The position numbers and the translations under genes are program-made. The notes beneath the pieces are model-generated. The model was given only the letters and a program-made list of their open reading frames with translations. It searched no databases and was not told where the DNA came from. Below are positions 44,778 through 53,545 of a stretch of 64,000 nt of DNA, in pieces. Position 1 is the first letter of the stretch. Each line of letters starts with the position of its first letter. The stretch spans positions 1,119,001 to 1,183,000 of the forward strand of contig CP021371.1 in NCBI GenBank assembly GCA_002600635.1, written 5' to 3'. Source of the stretch: Rhizobium sp. ACO-34A (GTDB lineage Bacteria > Pseudomonadota > Alphaproteobacteria > Rhizobiales > Rhizobiaceae).

Positions 44778-45950
44778 TTGCGTTCGAAAAGCCGTCTGTT
44801 GAAGCTGTCCCGTTTCCGTTTCGATGCCTGGGCCTCGCCCGTGGTCTTCGGTCTGGTTTCCTGGCTCGCATTCCCGTCGGTCGCCGCGCAGGGCGATCTC
44901 GCCGGACTGATCTCCGGACTGGACACGGGCTCCGCCAACTGGCGCGTGGTGCTGACGCCGTCTCCCGCAGGTTCTCTCCATCAGGCCGAACTCGCCTTCG
45001 CCGGAGGGGATGTATCATCGGCGCTCTCGAAAGAGAGCGGCATGCTCCTGCCGGACGGCCGTAAGATCGCGTTTGATGGCGGCAAGAAGGTTGTCGATCC
45101 CCGGCCGGATGAAGACCGCGTGACCCGTGACCTGAAGAAAGGCCGTGTGGTCGCCATCGAGCCGATGCTGCCGCCCAAGGCCTTCACCGCCGGTTCCGTT
45201 CTGAAGCGCACCAGTTCCCTGCTCGAACCGCGCAAGCGTTCGTCGGAAGAATCCGCATTCGTGAAGCCGAAGGGCAAGCCGGTCGAACTCGCCAGCTTCT
45301 ACTTCAAGAAGAAGGAGCCGAAATACGATCCCGGCGTGCCGAGCCTGTTGGCCGGTCTCGTGACCAACCGCAATGCCGACGTGCTGGCGACGGCCTATGC
45401 ACCCTCCGATCCAGATTATGCCAAGGTCTCGCCCTTCGACGCGATTCTCAAGAAGGGCCCGGACCAGGGGCGTTTCGTTCCCAAGATCGGCCCGAGCGAT
45501 CACGCCTGGGCCGCAAGCGTGCTGCCGCCATCGGTGTTCTCCGCCAGCGAACAGCAGTGCCTGGCGTCCGGCATCTATTTCGAGGCGCGTGGAGAATCGG
45601 TGAAGGGGCAGGCGGCCGTCGCCCAGGTGATTCTGAACCGCGTTCGCAATCCCGCCTATCCCGACAGCATCTGCGGCGTGGTCTACCAGAACGAGGACTG
45701 GCGCAATCGCTGCCAGTTTTCCTTCGCCTGCGATAACATCAAGGACCGCGTGAACTCCCAATATCACTGGAAAGTGGCCCGCGAAGTGGCGCTCGCCGTC
45801 ACCGCCGGCAAGATCTGGCTGAACGAGGTGGGGTCCGCCACCCATTATCATGCCGTCTATGTGAAACCGAATTGGGCCCGCACCATGAAAAAGGTCGGCC
45901 GGATCGGTCTTCATGTCTTCTATCGCACCTATGGCGGCGGCTGGAGCTGA
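44778..45950 (+). CDS. SleB-like cell wall hydrolase (Hydrolase_2 domain)
   Basis: A 390-residue exported protein. One hydrophobic N-terminal segment (ASPVVFGLVSWLAFPSVAAQ) acts as signal peptide or anchor. About 230 poorly conserved, Lys/Pro-rich residues follow, then the catalytic domain of the SleB family near residues 255-390: SEQQCLASGIYFEARGESVK with the catalytic Glu, GQAAVAQVILNRVRNP, CQFSFACD and HYHAVYVKPNWA. This domain cleaves peptidoglycan glycan strands. The start is TTG at 44778 with CTGGAG upstream. A GC-rich hairpin at 45960-45988 follows the stop. It is a single gene between kup and the ATP synthase operon. Confidence 0.9.
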   Translation: MRSKSRLLKLSRFRFDAWASPVVFGLVSWLAFPSVAAQGDLAGLISGLDTGSANWRVVLTPSPAGSLHQAELAFAGGDVSSALSKESGMLLPDGRKIAFDGGKKVVDPRPDEDRVTRDLKKGRVVAIEPMLPPKAFTAGSVLKRTSSLLEPRKRSSEESAFVKPKGKPVELASFYFKKKEPKYDPGVPSLLAGLVTNRNADVLATAYAPSDPDYAKVSPFDAILKKGPDQGRFVPKIGPSDHAWAASVLPPSVFSASEQQCLASGIYFEARGESVKGQAAVAQVILNRVRNPAYPDSICGVVYQNEDWRNRCQFSFACDNIKDRVNSQYHWKVAREVALAVTAGKIWLNEVGSATHYHAVYVKPNWARTMKKVGRIGLHVFYRTYGGGWS

Positions 45951-46108
45951 GCATCCCGGAGCCGGGCGCCATTTGTGCTCGCCCGGCTGGCGATTCCGCG
46001 GCGAAGTGACCCTGTTTGATCGCCGTCATGCCGCCCGAATCGGTGCTTGCGACTTAAGTCTATGATTTTCCCCGGTTAATTTGTGGTGAAACTTGGGTCC
46101 GCAATGCC

Positions 46109-46137
46109 TTGACTATAGGGGCTCTCAAAATTATGGT
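46109..46137 (+). promoter_or_regulatory. Probable promoter of the F0 ATP synthase operon
   Basis: CTTGACT (the -35 TTGACT at 46109) and TATGGT at 46132 are 17 bp apart. The -35 matches the rhizobial CTTGAC pattern, the -10 is weaker. It lies 103 bp before atpI; a hairpin AGCCGGGCG/CGCCCGGCT at 45960-45988 separates it from the upstream gene. Confidence 0.5.
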
Positions 46138-46239
46138 GCGGCCGACTTCAGAACGGGCCGGAGGGGCGTTTTCCTGCCGTTTCTTGTGTTCCTGGCAGAT
46201 CGATCGCCTGCCTGAATCGAAGAACGGATGGAGGAAGCC

Positions 46240-46602
46240 ATGACGGGTGACGATCAGAGGGGTCTGGAAGAGCGTCGCAAGCGCCTTGCTGCCGAACTGG
46301 CGAAGCGAGGAGGCGAGGCGAGGGGTGACGAAGCCGCGGAGCAGAGTGCCGAGCAAAGCCGTAAAGGCTATGCCCAGGCTATGAAGCTTTCGAGCGAGTT
46401 CATTTCCGCCATCGTTGTCGGTGCCATCCTGGGCTATCTCATCGACCGTTTTGTCGGCACGGCACCGTGGGGCATGATTATCTTGCTGCTGCTCGGTTTC
46501 TGTGCCGGTGTGTTGAACGTGCTTCGTTCGGCGGGTGTCGTATCGACGCCCCATCCGGCGGATCGCGGTGGGCAGACGAAGAATGGGCGTGACGACGGCT
46601 GA
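46240..46602 (+). CDS. atpI: ATP synthase accessory protein AtpI
   Basis: A 120-residue membrane protein that helps assemble the c-ring. The N-terminal half is charged and helical (LEERRKRLAAELAKRG), then two membrane helices follow: MKLSSEFISAIVVGAILGYL and WGMIILLLLGFCAGVLNVLR, with the conserved LIDRFVGTAPW between them. The ATG at 46240 has GGAGGAAGCC just upstream; an ATG at 46228 overlaps that site and is unlikely. It is the first gene of the operon, 64 bp before atpB, as usual for alphaproteobacteria. Confidence 0.92.
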   Translation: MTGDDQRGLEERRKRLAAELAKRGGEARGDEAAEQSAEQSRKGYAQAMKLSSEFISAIVVGAILGYLIDRFVGTAPWGMIILLLLGFCAGVLNVLRSAGVVSTPHPADRGGQTKNGRDDG

Positions 46603-46666
46603 TGCCGTTCCAGCGCAAGTCAGGCAGATCCCCGCCAAGGCGGGCTAAAGCGAAAGAGACCATAAG

Positions 46667-47419
46667 GTGTCAAACGATCCGACTCATCAGTTCCTGATCC
46701 AGAAGATTGTGCCGATTGAACTCGGCGGAATTGATTTTTCGTTCACCAATGCGTCGCTCTTCATGGTTGCGACCGTCGCTTGCGCTTCGGGCTTCCTGTA
46801 TTTCTCGACTTCGAGCCGCGGCCTGATCCCTGGCCGCGCGCAGTCGGTTGCGGAAATGTCCTATGAATTCATCGCCTCGATGCTGCGCGAAGGCGCCGGC
46901 AGCCACGGCATGAAATTCTTCCCCATGGTCTTCTCGCTGTTCATGTTCGTGCTGACCGCGAACCTGCTCGGCATGATGCCTTACTTCTTTACCGTCACGT
47001 CCCAGATCATCGTCACCTTCGCGCTGGCGCTGTTCGTCATCGGTACGGTTCTCGTCTACGGTTTCTACAAGCACGGTTTTCACTTCCTGCAGATCTTCGT
47101 GCCGAGCGGTGTTCCCGGTGCGCTTCTGCCGCTGGTCGTGATCATCGAAATCATTTCGTTCCTGTCGCGTCCGATCTCGCTTTCCGTCCGTCTGTTCGCA
47201 AACATGCTGGCCGGTCACATCACGCTTAAGGTTTTCGCGGGCTTCGTCGCTTCGCTGGGCGCGCTTGGCGCGGTCGGCATCGGTGGCGCGATCCTGCCTC
47301 TCATCATGACCGTCGCCCTGACCGGTCTCGAGTTCCTCGTCGCCTTCCTGCAGGCTTACGTCTTCGCGGTACTGACTTGCATGTACCTCAATGACGCAAT
47401 TCACCCCGGCGGGCACTAA
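46667..47419 (+). CDS. atpB: ATP synthase F0 subunit a
   Basis: A 250-residue integral membrane protein that provides the proton half-channels next to the c-ring. The essential Arg lies in [20 protein letters not shown], and the closing helix reads [20 protein letters not shown]. The N-terminus [20 protein letters not shown] and the [17 protein letters not shown] loop are normal. The start is GTG at 46667, with an AAGG site 5 bp upstream. Second gene in the F0 operon. Confidence 0.97.
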   Translation: MSNDPTHQFLIQKIVPIELGGIDFSFTNASLFMVATVACASGFLYFSTSSRGLIPGRAQSVAEMSYEFIASMLREGAGSHGMKFFPMVFSLFMFVLTANLLGMMPYFFTVTSQIIVTFALALFVIGTVLVYGFYKHGFHFLQIFVPSGVPGALLPLVVIIEIISFLSRPISLSVRLFANMLAGHITLKVFAGFVASLGALGAVGIGGAILPLIMTVALTGLEFLVAFLQAYVFAVLTCMYLNDAIHPGGH

Positions 47420-47489
47420 GGATAACCGACATTGGCGTCAGTCAGGCGTCAGTCATTTGCCGCAACAACCATCTCGAAGGAGTTCATTC

Positions 47490-47717
47490 ATGGAAGCGGA
47501 AGCAGCAAAGTTCATCGGCGCAGGTTTGGCTTGCTTTGGCATGGCCGGCACGGCTCTGGGCCTCGGCAACATCTTCGGCAACTACCTGTCGGGCGCTCTG
47601 CGCAACCCGTCTGCCGCTGACAGCCAGTTCGGCCGTCTGGTATTCGGCTTCGCCGTTACGGAAGCTCTGGGCATCTTCTCGCTGCTCATCGCTCTCCTCC
47701 TCCTGTTCGCCGTCTGA
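47490..47717 (+). CDS. atpE: ATP synthase F0 subunit c
   Basis: A 75-residue two-helix proteolipid, monomer of the rotating ring. Helix 1 has the glycine-rich [18 protein letters not shown]; the polar loop is RNP at 38-40; helix 2 carries the proton-binding Glu58 in [20 protein letters not shown]. The ATG at 47490 has AAGGAG 11 bp upstream. An earlier frame that overlaps the end of atpB is not part of the gene. Codon use is strongly biased, as expected for the most abundant F0 subunit. Confidence 0.97.
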   Translation: MEAEAAKFIGAGLACFGMAGTALGLGNIFGNYLSGALRNPSAADSQFGRLVFGFAVTEALGIFSLLIALLLLFAV

Positions 47718-47798
47718 TAACGGCCGGAGTTTGGGATCACGGCGCGCCATCCGGCGCCCGTGATCCTTGAGCATTTGAGAGTACACCTGGAGGTGAGC

Positions 47799-48389
47799 AT
47801 GTTTGTGACCCCCGCCTATGCCGAAGACGTACCGGCAGAGGGCCAGACCCACACGGAAACCGGCGTTCCCGGCGAAGCGGGTCATGGTGGCGGCGTATTC
47901 CCGCCATTCGACCAGACGACCTATCCGTCTCAGCTTCTGTGGCTGGTGATCACGTTCGGCCTTTTCTACGTGCTCATGCAGAAGGTGATCGTGCCGCGCG
48001 TTGGTGGCATTCTGGAAAATCGTCATGATCGCATTGCGCAGGATCTGGATGAAGCCTCGCGGCTGAAGTCCGAGGCTGATGCCGCGATCGAAACCTATGA
48101 GCGCGAACTCAGCGCTGCCAAGGCAAAGGCCGGCCAGATTGCTGGTTCCGCCCGCGACGCCGCCAAGGCAAAGGCCGATGCAGATCGCGCCGCTGTCGAG
48201 GCAGAACTCGCAGGCAAGCTCGCAGCAGCCGAAACCCGCATCGGTGAGATCAAGGCCAAGGCATTCGCCGAAGTCGACACGATCGCCGTCGATACGGTCG
48301 GTGCCATCGTCGAGCAGCTCGTCGGCGCCAAGGCAACTGCAGCCGACATCAAGGCCGCTGTCAGCGCCGCAGCCAAGCAGGGGGCATGA
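47799..48389 (+). CDS. atpF': ATP synthase F0 subunit b'
   Basis: A 196-residue peripheral-stalk protein. A longish N-terminal region rich in Gly/Thr ([20 protein letters not shown]) precedes a single membrane helix ([17 protein letters not shown]) and a long charged coiled coil that reaches towards F1. b' rather than b is judged from the N-terminal extension and gene order. ATG 47799 follows a perfect GGAGGTGAGC. The stop codon overlaps the atpF start (ATGA), so translation is coupled. Confidence 0.92.
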   Translation: MFVTPAYAEDVPAEGQTHTETGVPGEAGHGGGVFPPFDQTTYPSQLLWLVITFGLFYVLMQKVIVPRVGGILENRHDRIAQDLDEASRLKSEADAAIETYERELSAAKAKAGQIAGSARDAAKAKADADRAAVEAELAGKLAAAETRIGEIKAKAFAEVDTIAVDTVGAIVEQLVGAKATAADIKAAVSAAAKQGA

Positions 48390-48877
48390 TCATGCATTTC
48401 GATGCTACTTTCTTCGCCTTCGTTGGCCTTCTTCTCTTCTTCGCCCTGGTTATCTATCTCAAGGTTCCGGGCATGGTCGCAAAGTCTCTCGACGAGCGCG
48501 CCGACAAGATCCGCAACGAGCTTGCCGAAGCGAAGCGCCTGCGCGAAGAGGCTCAGCACGTGCTGGCCGAATACCAGCGCAAGCGGAAGGAAGCTGAAGC
48601 CGAAGCTGCTGCCATCGTTGCCGCTGCCGAACGCGAAGCCGCTGCCCTGACAGCGGAAGCCAAGCAGAAGACCGAGGAGTTCGTTGCCCGTCGCAACGCG
48701 CTTTCCGAACAGAAGATCAAGCAGGCCGAAGTTGACGCGGTCAACGCCGTTCGCGCCGCTGCCGTCGATCTTGCCGTTGCCGCAGCCGAAAACGTGCTTG
48801 CCAAGAAGGCCGATGCGGCCGTTCAGGAAAGCCTGTTCAAGGGTGCTGTCGGCGAAGTGAAGGCTCGCCTGAACTAA
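48386..48877 (+). CDS. atpF: ATP synthase F0 subunit b
   Basis: A 163-residue peripheral-stalk subunit that pairs with b'. An N-terminal membrane helix ([19 protein letters not shown]) is followed by [20 protein letters not shown] and a continuous Ala/Glu/Lys coiled coil up to about residue 150. The start overlaps the b' stop by 4 bp; ATG 48392 is an alternative. It ends the F0 operon; the F1 genes (atpHAGDC) are not in the window, as is usual in alphaproteobacteria. Confidence 0.95.
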   Translation: MIMHFDATFFAFVGLLLFFALVIYLKVPGMVAKSLDERADKIRNELAEAKRLREEAQHVLAEYQRKRKEAEAEAAAIVAAAEREAAALTAEAKQKTEEFVARRNALSEQKIKQAEVDAVNAVRAAAVDLAVAAAENVLAKKADAAVQESLFKGAVGEVKARLN

Positions 48878-48901
48878 ACCCGCTCTCAAGGTCAGATGTT
48901 T

Positions 48902-48935
48902 AAAACCGGGGCTGCCGCAAGGTGGCCCCGGTTTT
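48902..48935 (+). terminator. Terminator of the F0 operon; rest of gap 48878-49214
   Basis: AAAACCGGGGC at 48902-48912 pairs perfectly with GCCCCGGTTTT at 48925-48935, so the stem ends in its own T run. The remaining 280 bp up to the end of the convergent rnhB show no gene, repeat or RNA that I can recognise. Confidence 0.85.
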
Positions 48936-49214
48936 CGTTTGGGGAATCCAGGGATGCTGTTTCGGGTAACCCCTAAGCATTTCTGGCGAAAACAGAACGC
49001 GTCCAATGCCGGATGTCTCCGTTTCATACAATTCAGGACGCAAGGCCGATTTCCACCTCTGCCGGAATTGCCCCGGGCCAGATAGCGGACGGCACATCCG
49101 ACCAACGACTTCCGCAGGCCGGCTTTAGATGTGTCAGAACCCGGCCGAGCGTAGACGCTTGCTTCGCGGTTCGGCAGGGTCGGTGGAAGATGACGGAAGC
49201 GAGCCGTCAGCCAG

Positions 49215-49883
49215 TTACGTCTCGTTCTCTTCGTCTTTTCTGAGAGGACGAAAACTCATCCGGTGCAGCGGGCAGGGGCCATGGATTGCGATAGCAGCCC
49301 GATGCTGGACCGTGCCGTAGCCCGCGTGTCCCGCAAAGCCGTAATCCGGATAGAGGAGGCCCGCCCGCGCCATCATCCGGTCACGAGTAACCTTCGCAAG
49401 GATCGAGGCGGCGGCGATGGAGACGGACCGGGCATCGCCCTTGACCACCGCCTTGCCGCTGCAGATGAGGCCGGGCGGTACGTCCTTTCCGTCGACCAGA
49501 ACATGGTGTGGCGCAATGGTGAGGCCTGCTATGGCGCGGCGCATGGCATCGAGGCTCGCCTTGCGGATATCCCGCTCATCGATATGGCGGGGCGACGACG
49601 AGGCGATGGAGACCGTGGCTCTCTCGAGAATGATCTCGAACAGAGCCTCGCGCTGCGCCATCGACAGCTTCTTGGAATCGTTGAGGCCGGCGGGAATGTT
49701 TTCGGGATCGAGAATGACCGCCGCCGCGACCACCGGGCCGGCAAGGGGGCCGCGTCCGGCTTCATCCGTACCTGCAACGGGGAAAAGCCCGTCCTTCATC
49801 GCCATCGTCTCGATGGAGAAATCCGGGCCGAGGGCGAGCGTGTCGAAAAGAGATGGAGAATCGGGTGGCGTGCGACGTTTCAT
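49215..49883 (-). CDS. rnhB: Ribonuclease HII
   Basis: Removes RNA, including single misincorporated ribonucleotides, from DNA-RNA hybrids. The metal-binding Asp-Glu pair is in [39 protein letters not shown], a third Asp in VDGKDVP and [17 protein letters not shown] follow in the usual order. The ATG at 49883 (MKRRTPPDS) gives 222 residues. Sixteen codons upstream are open but start with a poor context. It is followed upstream on the same strand by a radical SAM gene after a gap of 183 bp, so the two may be co-transcribed. Confidence 0.96.
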   Translation of the reverse strand: MKRRTPPDSPSLFDTLALGPDFSIETMAMKDGLFPVAGTDEAGRGPLAGPVVAAAVILDPENIPAGLNDSKKLSMAQREALFEIILERATVSIASSSPRHIDERDIRKASLDAMRRAIAGLTIAPHHVLVDGKDVPPGLICSGKAVVKGDARSVSIAAASILAKVTRDRMMARAGLLYPDYGFAGHAGYGTVQHRAAIAIHGPCPLHRMSFRPLRKDEENET

Positions 49884-50066
49884 GCGGGGGAAAATCGCAC
49901 GCGCACCCGATCTCCTGCAAGTCCCCGGCATCGATGTCCGTGAGGGGGCACGGAAACATCGTTGCGGCTGCCGGGGGACCTGTCATTCCGGTGCGAGGCG
50001 GCGGATGGCACCGGAAGCTTTCTGTCCGGCCAGGAAAGCCGGAAAATTCAAAATTGCTGACTCCGT

Positions 50067-51224
50067 TCAGAGCAGCGACAGTTGCACGCCGCTGCCATCC
50101 GGGGGCGTGAACAGGTCGTCGCGCAGATGCATGCTGCGGCGGATCATGCCGAGCCGCTTGGTCGCCATCTCGAAGCGGCGGCTGATCTGCCAGGCATAGG
50201 GACCGGCGCCTTTCATCCGCTTGCCGAACTCGGCGTCGTAATCCTTGCCGCCGCGCATGGAACGCACCAGCGACATCACATGACGATAGCGGTCTGGATA
50301 GTTCTGCAGCAACCAGTCGCGGAAAAGGGGGCTCACCTCATAAGGCAGCCGCAGCAGGACGTAGCCGGCCTCGGTGGCGCCGGCAGCTCTCGCCGAATCC
50401 AGTACCCGCTCGATCTCGTGATCGTTGAGCGCCGGAATCACCGGGGCGACCAGGACACCTGTCGGTATGCCCGCTTCCGAAAGGCCGCGGATCGCCTCCA
50501 GCCTGCGGCTCGGTGTCGAGGCGCGAGGCTCCATGCTGCGCGCCAGCTTGCGGTCGAGCGTCGTGACCGAAATCGCCACCTTGGCCAGCCCGCGTGCGGC
50601 CATGGAGGAGAGGATATCGAGATCCCTGAGGATCAGTGCCGACTTGGTGACGATCGCCACCGGATGGTTGGCCTTGTCCAGCACTTCAAGGATCTGCCGC
50701 ATGATGCGCCATTCCCGTTCGATCGGCTGGTACGGGTCGGTATTCGTGCCGATGGCGATGGTCCGCGGCTTGTAGCCGGGTTTGGCGAGTTCTCGCTCCA
50801 GCAGCCGTGGTGCATCCGGCTTGGCAAACAGCTTGGCCTCGAAATCGAGCCCGGCCGAAAGCCCCATATAGCTGTGGGTCGGTCGGGCGAAGCAGTAGAT
50901 GCAGCCATGCTCGCAGCCCCGGTAGGGATTGATCGAGCGGTCGAAGGGAATGTCCGGCGACTCGTTGCGGGTGATCGCCGTGCGCGGCTTTTCGACCTGC
51001 ACCTCGGTGCGGAAGGGCGGCATGTCCTCGAGCGTCGACCAGCCGTCGTCGAAGGCGACGCGCTCCTTGTCTTCGAAACGGCCGGAAGGGTTCATCCCGG
51101 CGCCGCGTCCGCGACGACGGTCGATCTCGATCCTGAGACCGGAAGCAGAAACCATCGCATCGGCAATATCTGCCGTATTGGCAGGCTGGAATGCAGCCTG
51201 TCCCACCAGAGACAGCTCGTTCAT
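50067..51224 (-). CDS. PA0069-family radical SAM protein
   Basis: A 385-residue protein with the radical SAM cluster motif CEHGCIYCFA inside NPYRGCEHGCIYCFARPTHS, so the three Cys follow the CxxxCxxC pattern. The neighbouring PTHSYMGLSAGLDFEAKLF and the later IAIGTNTDPYQPIERE are typical of the SplB-like PA0069 group. ISVTTLDRKLARSMEP and GVLVAPVIPALND also belong to this family. The biochemical function is not established for the family; DNA repair has been suggested from its likeness to spore photoproduct lyase. Start ATG 51224 with GGAGCAAAC upstream. Divergent from the glycosyltransferase gene. Confidence 0.92.
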   Translation of the reverse strand: MNELSLVGQAAFQPANTADIADAMVSASGLRIEIDRRRGRGAGMNPSGRFEDKERVAFDDGWSTLEDMPPFRTEVQVEKPRTAITRNESPDIPFDRSINPYRGCEHGCIYCFARPTHSYMGLSAGLDFEAKLFAKPDAPRLLERELAKPGYKPRTIAIGTNTDPYQPIEREWRIMRQILEVLDKANHPVAIVTKSALILRDLDILSSMAARGLAKVAISVTTLDRKLARSMEPRASTPSRRLEAIRGLSEAGIPTGVLVAPVIPALNDHEIERVLDSARAAGATEAGYVLLRLPYEVSPLFRDWLLQNYPDRYRHVMSLVRSMRGGKDYDAEFGKRMKGAGPYAWQISRRFEMATKRLGMIRRSMHLRDDLFTPPDGSGVQLSLL

Positions 51225-51355
51225 GTTTGCTCCTTACGGCTGCGTGCAGCTCGCCGTTGATGATTAAATTCCTACCGGCAAAATGAGAACATTGCAAGAA
51301 CAAAAATGAAAAATGGATTGTGGCAATTGCTTGTGCGATGCGATAAACCTAACCG

Positions 51356-51898
51356 ATGCTGACAGTAATCATGGAATGCCGCGATCAGGAACCCGAGCTC
51401 GCGCAAACGCTCGGCGTTCTGGTGGCAGGTGCAGTCGAGGGGCTTGTGAGCGACGTGGTGGTTCTCGACCACGGTTCGCGCGATGGTACGTCCCGCATTG
51501 CCGATGCAGCCGGTTGCCGCTTCTATGTCCAGTGGGACATCAAGGATGTGCTTCGCGCCGTACGCGGTGAATGGCTGCTTCTGGTTGAGCCGGGTGCGCG
51601 GCCTTCTCATGGCTGGATCGACGAGATCGCCGAATACATCGCCCTCAACAAGGTGCCGGCGCGCTTTTCTGCATCACGCTATTACCGGCGCCCCTTCTAT
51701 CAGCGCATCGGCCGCAAGCTGCCGCCACTGGAGAACGGCCTCCTGATGCCGAAGCGCAATGCCATCGCCGTTGCCAAATCGGGCATGGAACTCGATCAGT
51801 TTGCAGTCGGTCAGAAGCCAAAACAGCTCGCAAGCGAGATCATTCCGTCCTGGGTTGCGCGCCAGACTCGCGTCGGCGAAGCCGCCGCCGGCGGTTAA
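51356..51898 (+). CDS. Small glycosyltransferase family 2-like protein
   Basis: A 180-residue GT-A-type protein. The N-terminus MLTVIMECRDQEPELAQTL starts the nucleotide-binding fold, VVLDHGSRDGTSRIADAAG is the usual sugar-nucleotide segment, and WLLLVEPGARPSHGWIDEI replaces the DxD region; a clear DxD is not seen, so catalysis is uncertain. At 180 residues it is shorter than most family members, but no frameshift is visible. It might be a regulatory or degenerate transferase. Its stop is followed directly by a repeat element and the convergent moaB. Confidence 0.7.
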   Translation: MLTVIMECRDQEPELAQTLGVLVAGAVEGLVSDVVVLDHGSRDGTSRIADAAGCRFYVQWDIKDVLRAVRGEWLLLVEPGARPSHGWIDEIAEYIALNKVPARFSASRYYRRPFYQRIGRKLPPLENGLLMPKRNAIAVAKSGMELDQFAVGQKPKQLASEIIPSWVARQTRVGEAAAGG

Positions 51899-51899
51899 C

Positions 51900-52004
51900 T
51901 AGAGCAATTCCAGCAAAGACGGGAACCGGTTTTGCGTCCGGAATTGCGAGAAAACAAAAAGATAGAGCATCAGAGGCGATTCTGTCATCGCTGAAAATGC
52001 TCTA
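51900..52004. repeat. Rhizobial intergenic repeat, copy 2
   Basis: Begins TAGAGCAATTCCAGCAA and ends AATGCTCTA. First hairpin: GCAATTCC at 51903-51910 with GGAATTGC at 51940-51947. Second: TAGAGCAT at 51963-51970 with ATGCTCTA at 51997-52004, continued by GCGAT/ATCGC inside. It fills the whole gap between a glycosyltransferase-like gene and the convergent moaB, and its last three bases form the moaB stop codon. Confidence 0.9.
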
Positions 52005-52553
52005 AACTTGGCTGCCGCGCTTCAGGTGCTCATCCAGCCGCGGCATGATTTCCACGAAATTGCAGGGCATGTGCCGATAGTCGAGCTGGGCCTTCAGAAT
52101 GTCGTCCCATGCGTCCTTGCAGGCCCCCGGTGATCCCGGCAGCACGAAGATGAAGGTGGCGTTGGCAACCCCGCCGGTCGCCCGCGACTGGATGGTTGAC
52201 GTGCCGATCTTCTCGTAGGAGATACGGTGGAATACCGCTGAAAACCCGTCCATCTTCTTTTCGAACAGCGGTTCCAGCGCTTCCGGCGTTACATCGCGGC
52301 CGGTGAAGCCCGTGCCTCCGGTGGTGATGACGACGTCGATTTCAGACGAGAGCGTCCAAGCATGCACTTGGCTGTAGATGCGCTCGCGATCATCGCTCAC
52401 GATCGCCCGGTCGACCAGACGGTGGCCGGCATCGAGAATGCGGGCCGCGAGCGTATCTCCCGATTTGTCGTCAGCCAGAGTGCGGCTGTCGGAAACGGTC
52501 AGGACGGCAATGCCGACGGGGATGAAGGGGCGTGTCTCGTCGATACGGGCCAA
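52002..52553 (-). CDS. moaB: Molybdenum cofactor biosynthesis protein B
   Basis: A 183-residue molybdopterin-binding-fold protein, likely the adenylyltransferase step (MogA/MoaB type) of Moco synthesis. Key parts are VLTVSDSRTLADDKSGD, the DVVITTGGTGFTGRDVTPEA substrate loop, and FIFVLPGSPGACKDAWDDIL near the end. The length is normal. The start ATG at 52553 follows GGAGAACC. It is the last gene of a minus-strand series TPR protein, ispE, moaB. The TAG stop is contributed by the end of an intergenic repeat. Confidence 0.94.
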   Translation of the reverse strand: MARIDETRPFIPVGIAVLTVSDSRTLADDKSGDTLAARILDAGHRLVDRAIVSDDRERIYSQVHAWTLSSEIDVVITTGGTGFTGRDVTPEALEPLFEKKMDGFSAVFHRISYEKIGTSTIQSRATGGVANATFIFVLPGSPGACKDAWDDILKAQLDYRHMPCNFVEIMPRLDEHLKRGSQV

Positions 52554-52631
52554 GATGGTTCTCCTGCAGCGCGATACCTTCCGTTCCTTCGCCGCCCTTG
52601 CGTCTGCATGGCTTGAGAAGGGAAGGCGTAG

Positions 52632-53540
52632 CTAAACGGTCGTCTTCGTTGCCTGAAAATACCAGTCGGGACGCTCTCGGGAAAGCTTTGCGGCAGCCGT
52701 TTCGGCTGCGGCATGATCGCCATAAAGGCCGAAGCAGGTTGCGCCCGAGCCGGACATCCGAACGAACAGTGCTCCGCTTTCTTCAAGCATCCCGGATATC
52801 ATGCCGATCTCCGGCAGGATCGCGCGTGCCGGCGGCTCCAGGTCGTTTCGCGCGGTTTTCAGGAATGCCAGCCATTCGCCGATGTCGGAACCATCAGGTG
52901 ACGCGCCGGCCGGCGGATTGTCTTTCTGCGTCAGCCGCCGGAAGATTTCCGGTGTGGAGACGCCCTTCAACGGATTGGCGAGCACCATCGAAAGCGCCGG
53001 CATGGTGGGCAGCATCTCGATGTCCTCGCCTATGCCGCGAGCCCGCAACGGCTGGCCGGCGAGGCACATCGGCACGTCCGCGCCAAGCCTCAGCGCAATC
53101 GAGGAAAGCGTTCCAGCGGGCAGGACGGCGTTCCACACGCGCATGAGGCCGCGCAGGGTCGCAGCCGCATCGGCAGAACCACCGCCAATACCCGAGGCGA
53201 CCGGCAGGTTCTTTTCCAGCATGATTGCGACGGACGGGGCGCTTTGCCCTTGCTGCTCAACTGCAGAACGCAGCGTATCCCTTGCCTTGAGCACCAGATT
53301 GCCGTCCCTCCCGGCCGCATCGATGGAAAGCAGGGCGCCGAACCGTCCACCGAGCGCAAGGCTATCCTGTTCAGCCGGGGAGAAAGTCAATCGGTCGCAG
53401 GCATCTTCTGCAAAAGTGACGATGCTGTCGAGCAGATGGTAGCCGTCCGCGCGCTGCCCGGTCACATGCAGTGCAAGATTGATCTTGGCGGGTGCCGCCT
53501 CGACGACCTCCGCCTCATTCTTCGGACTGCCTGAAATCAC
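52632..53540 (-). CDS. ispE: 4-(cytidine 5'-diphospho)-2-C-methyl-D-erythritol kinase
   Basis: The fourth step of the non-mevalonate (MEP) isoprenoid pathway, an ATP-dependent kinase of the GHMP family. The N-terminal APAKINLALHVTGQRADGYH holds the active-site Lys and Asn; the glycine-rich ATP loop is PVASGIGGGSADAAATLRGL; the third motif is FVRMSGSGATCFGLYG. All are intact. 302 residues, normal. The start is GTG at 53540, 5 bp after the stop of the TPR gene, so it is translationally coupled. With ispB 2 kb away, two isoprenoid genes lie in this stretch. Confidence 0.96.
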   Translation of the reverse strand: MISGSPKNEAEVVEAAPAKINLALHVTGQRADGYHLLDSIVTFAEDACDRLTFSPAEQDSLALGGRFGALLSIDAAGRDGNLVLKARDTLRSAVEQQGQSAPSVAIMLEKNLPVASGIGGGSADAAATLRGLMRVWNAVLPAGTLSSIALRLGADVPMCLAGQPLRARGIGEDIEMLPTMPALSMVLANPLKGVSTPEIFRRLTQKDNPPAGASPDGSDIGEWLAFLKTARNDLEPPARAILPEIGMISGMLEESGALFVRMSGSGATCFGLYGDHAAAETAAAKLSRERPDWYFQATKTTV

Positions 53541-53545
53541 GGCCG

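Noticed and set aside
51356..51898. Glycosyltransferase pseudogene
   Set aside because: It is short and lacks a clear DxD, but the frame is intact with no sign of a frameshift or a lost remainder, so I keep it as a small gene.
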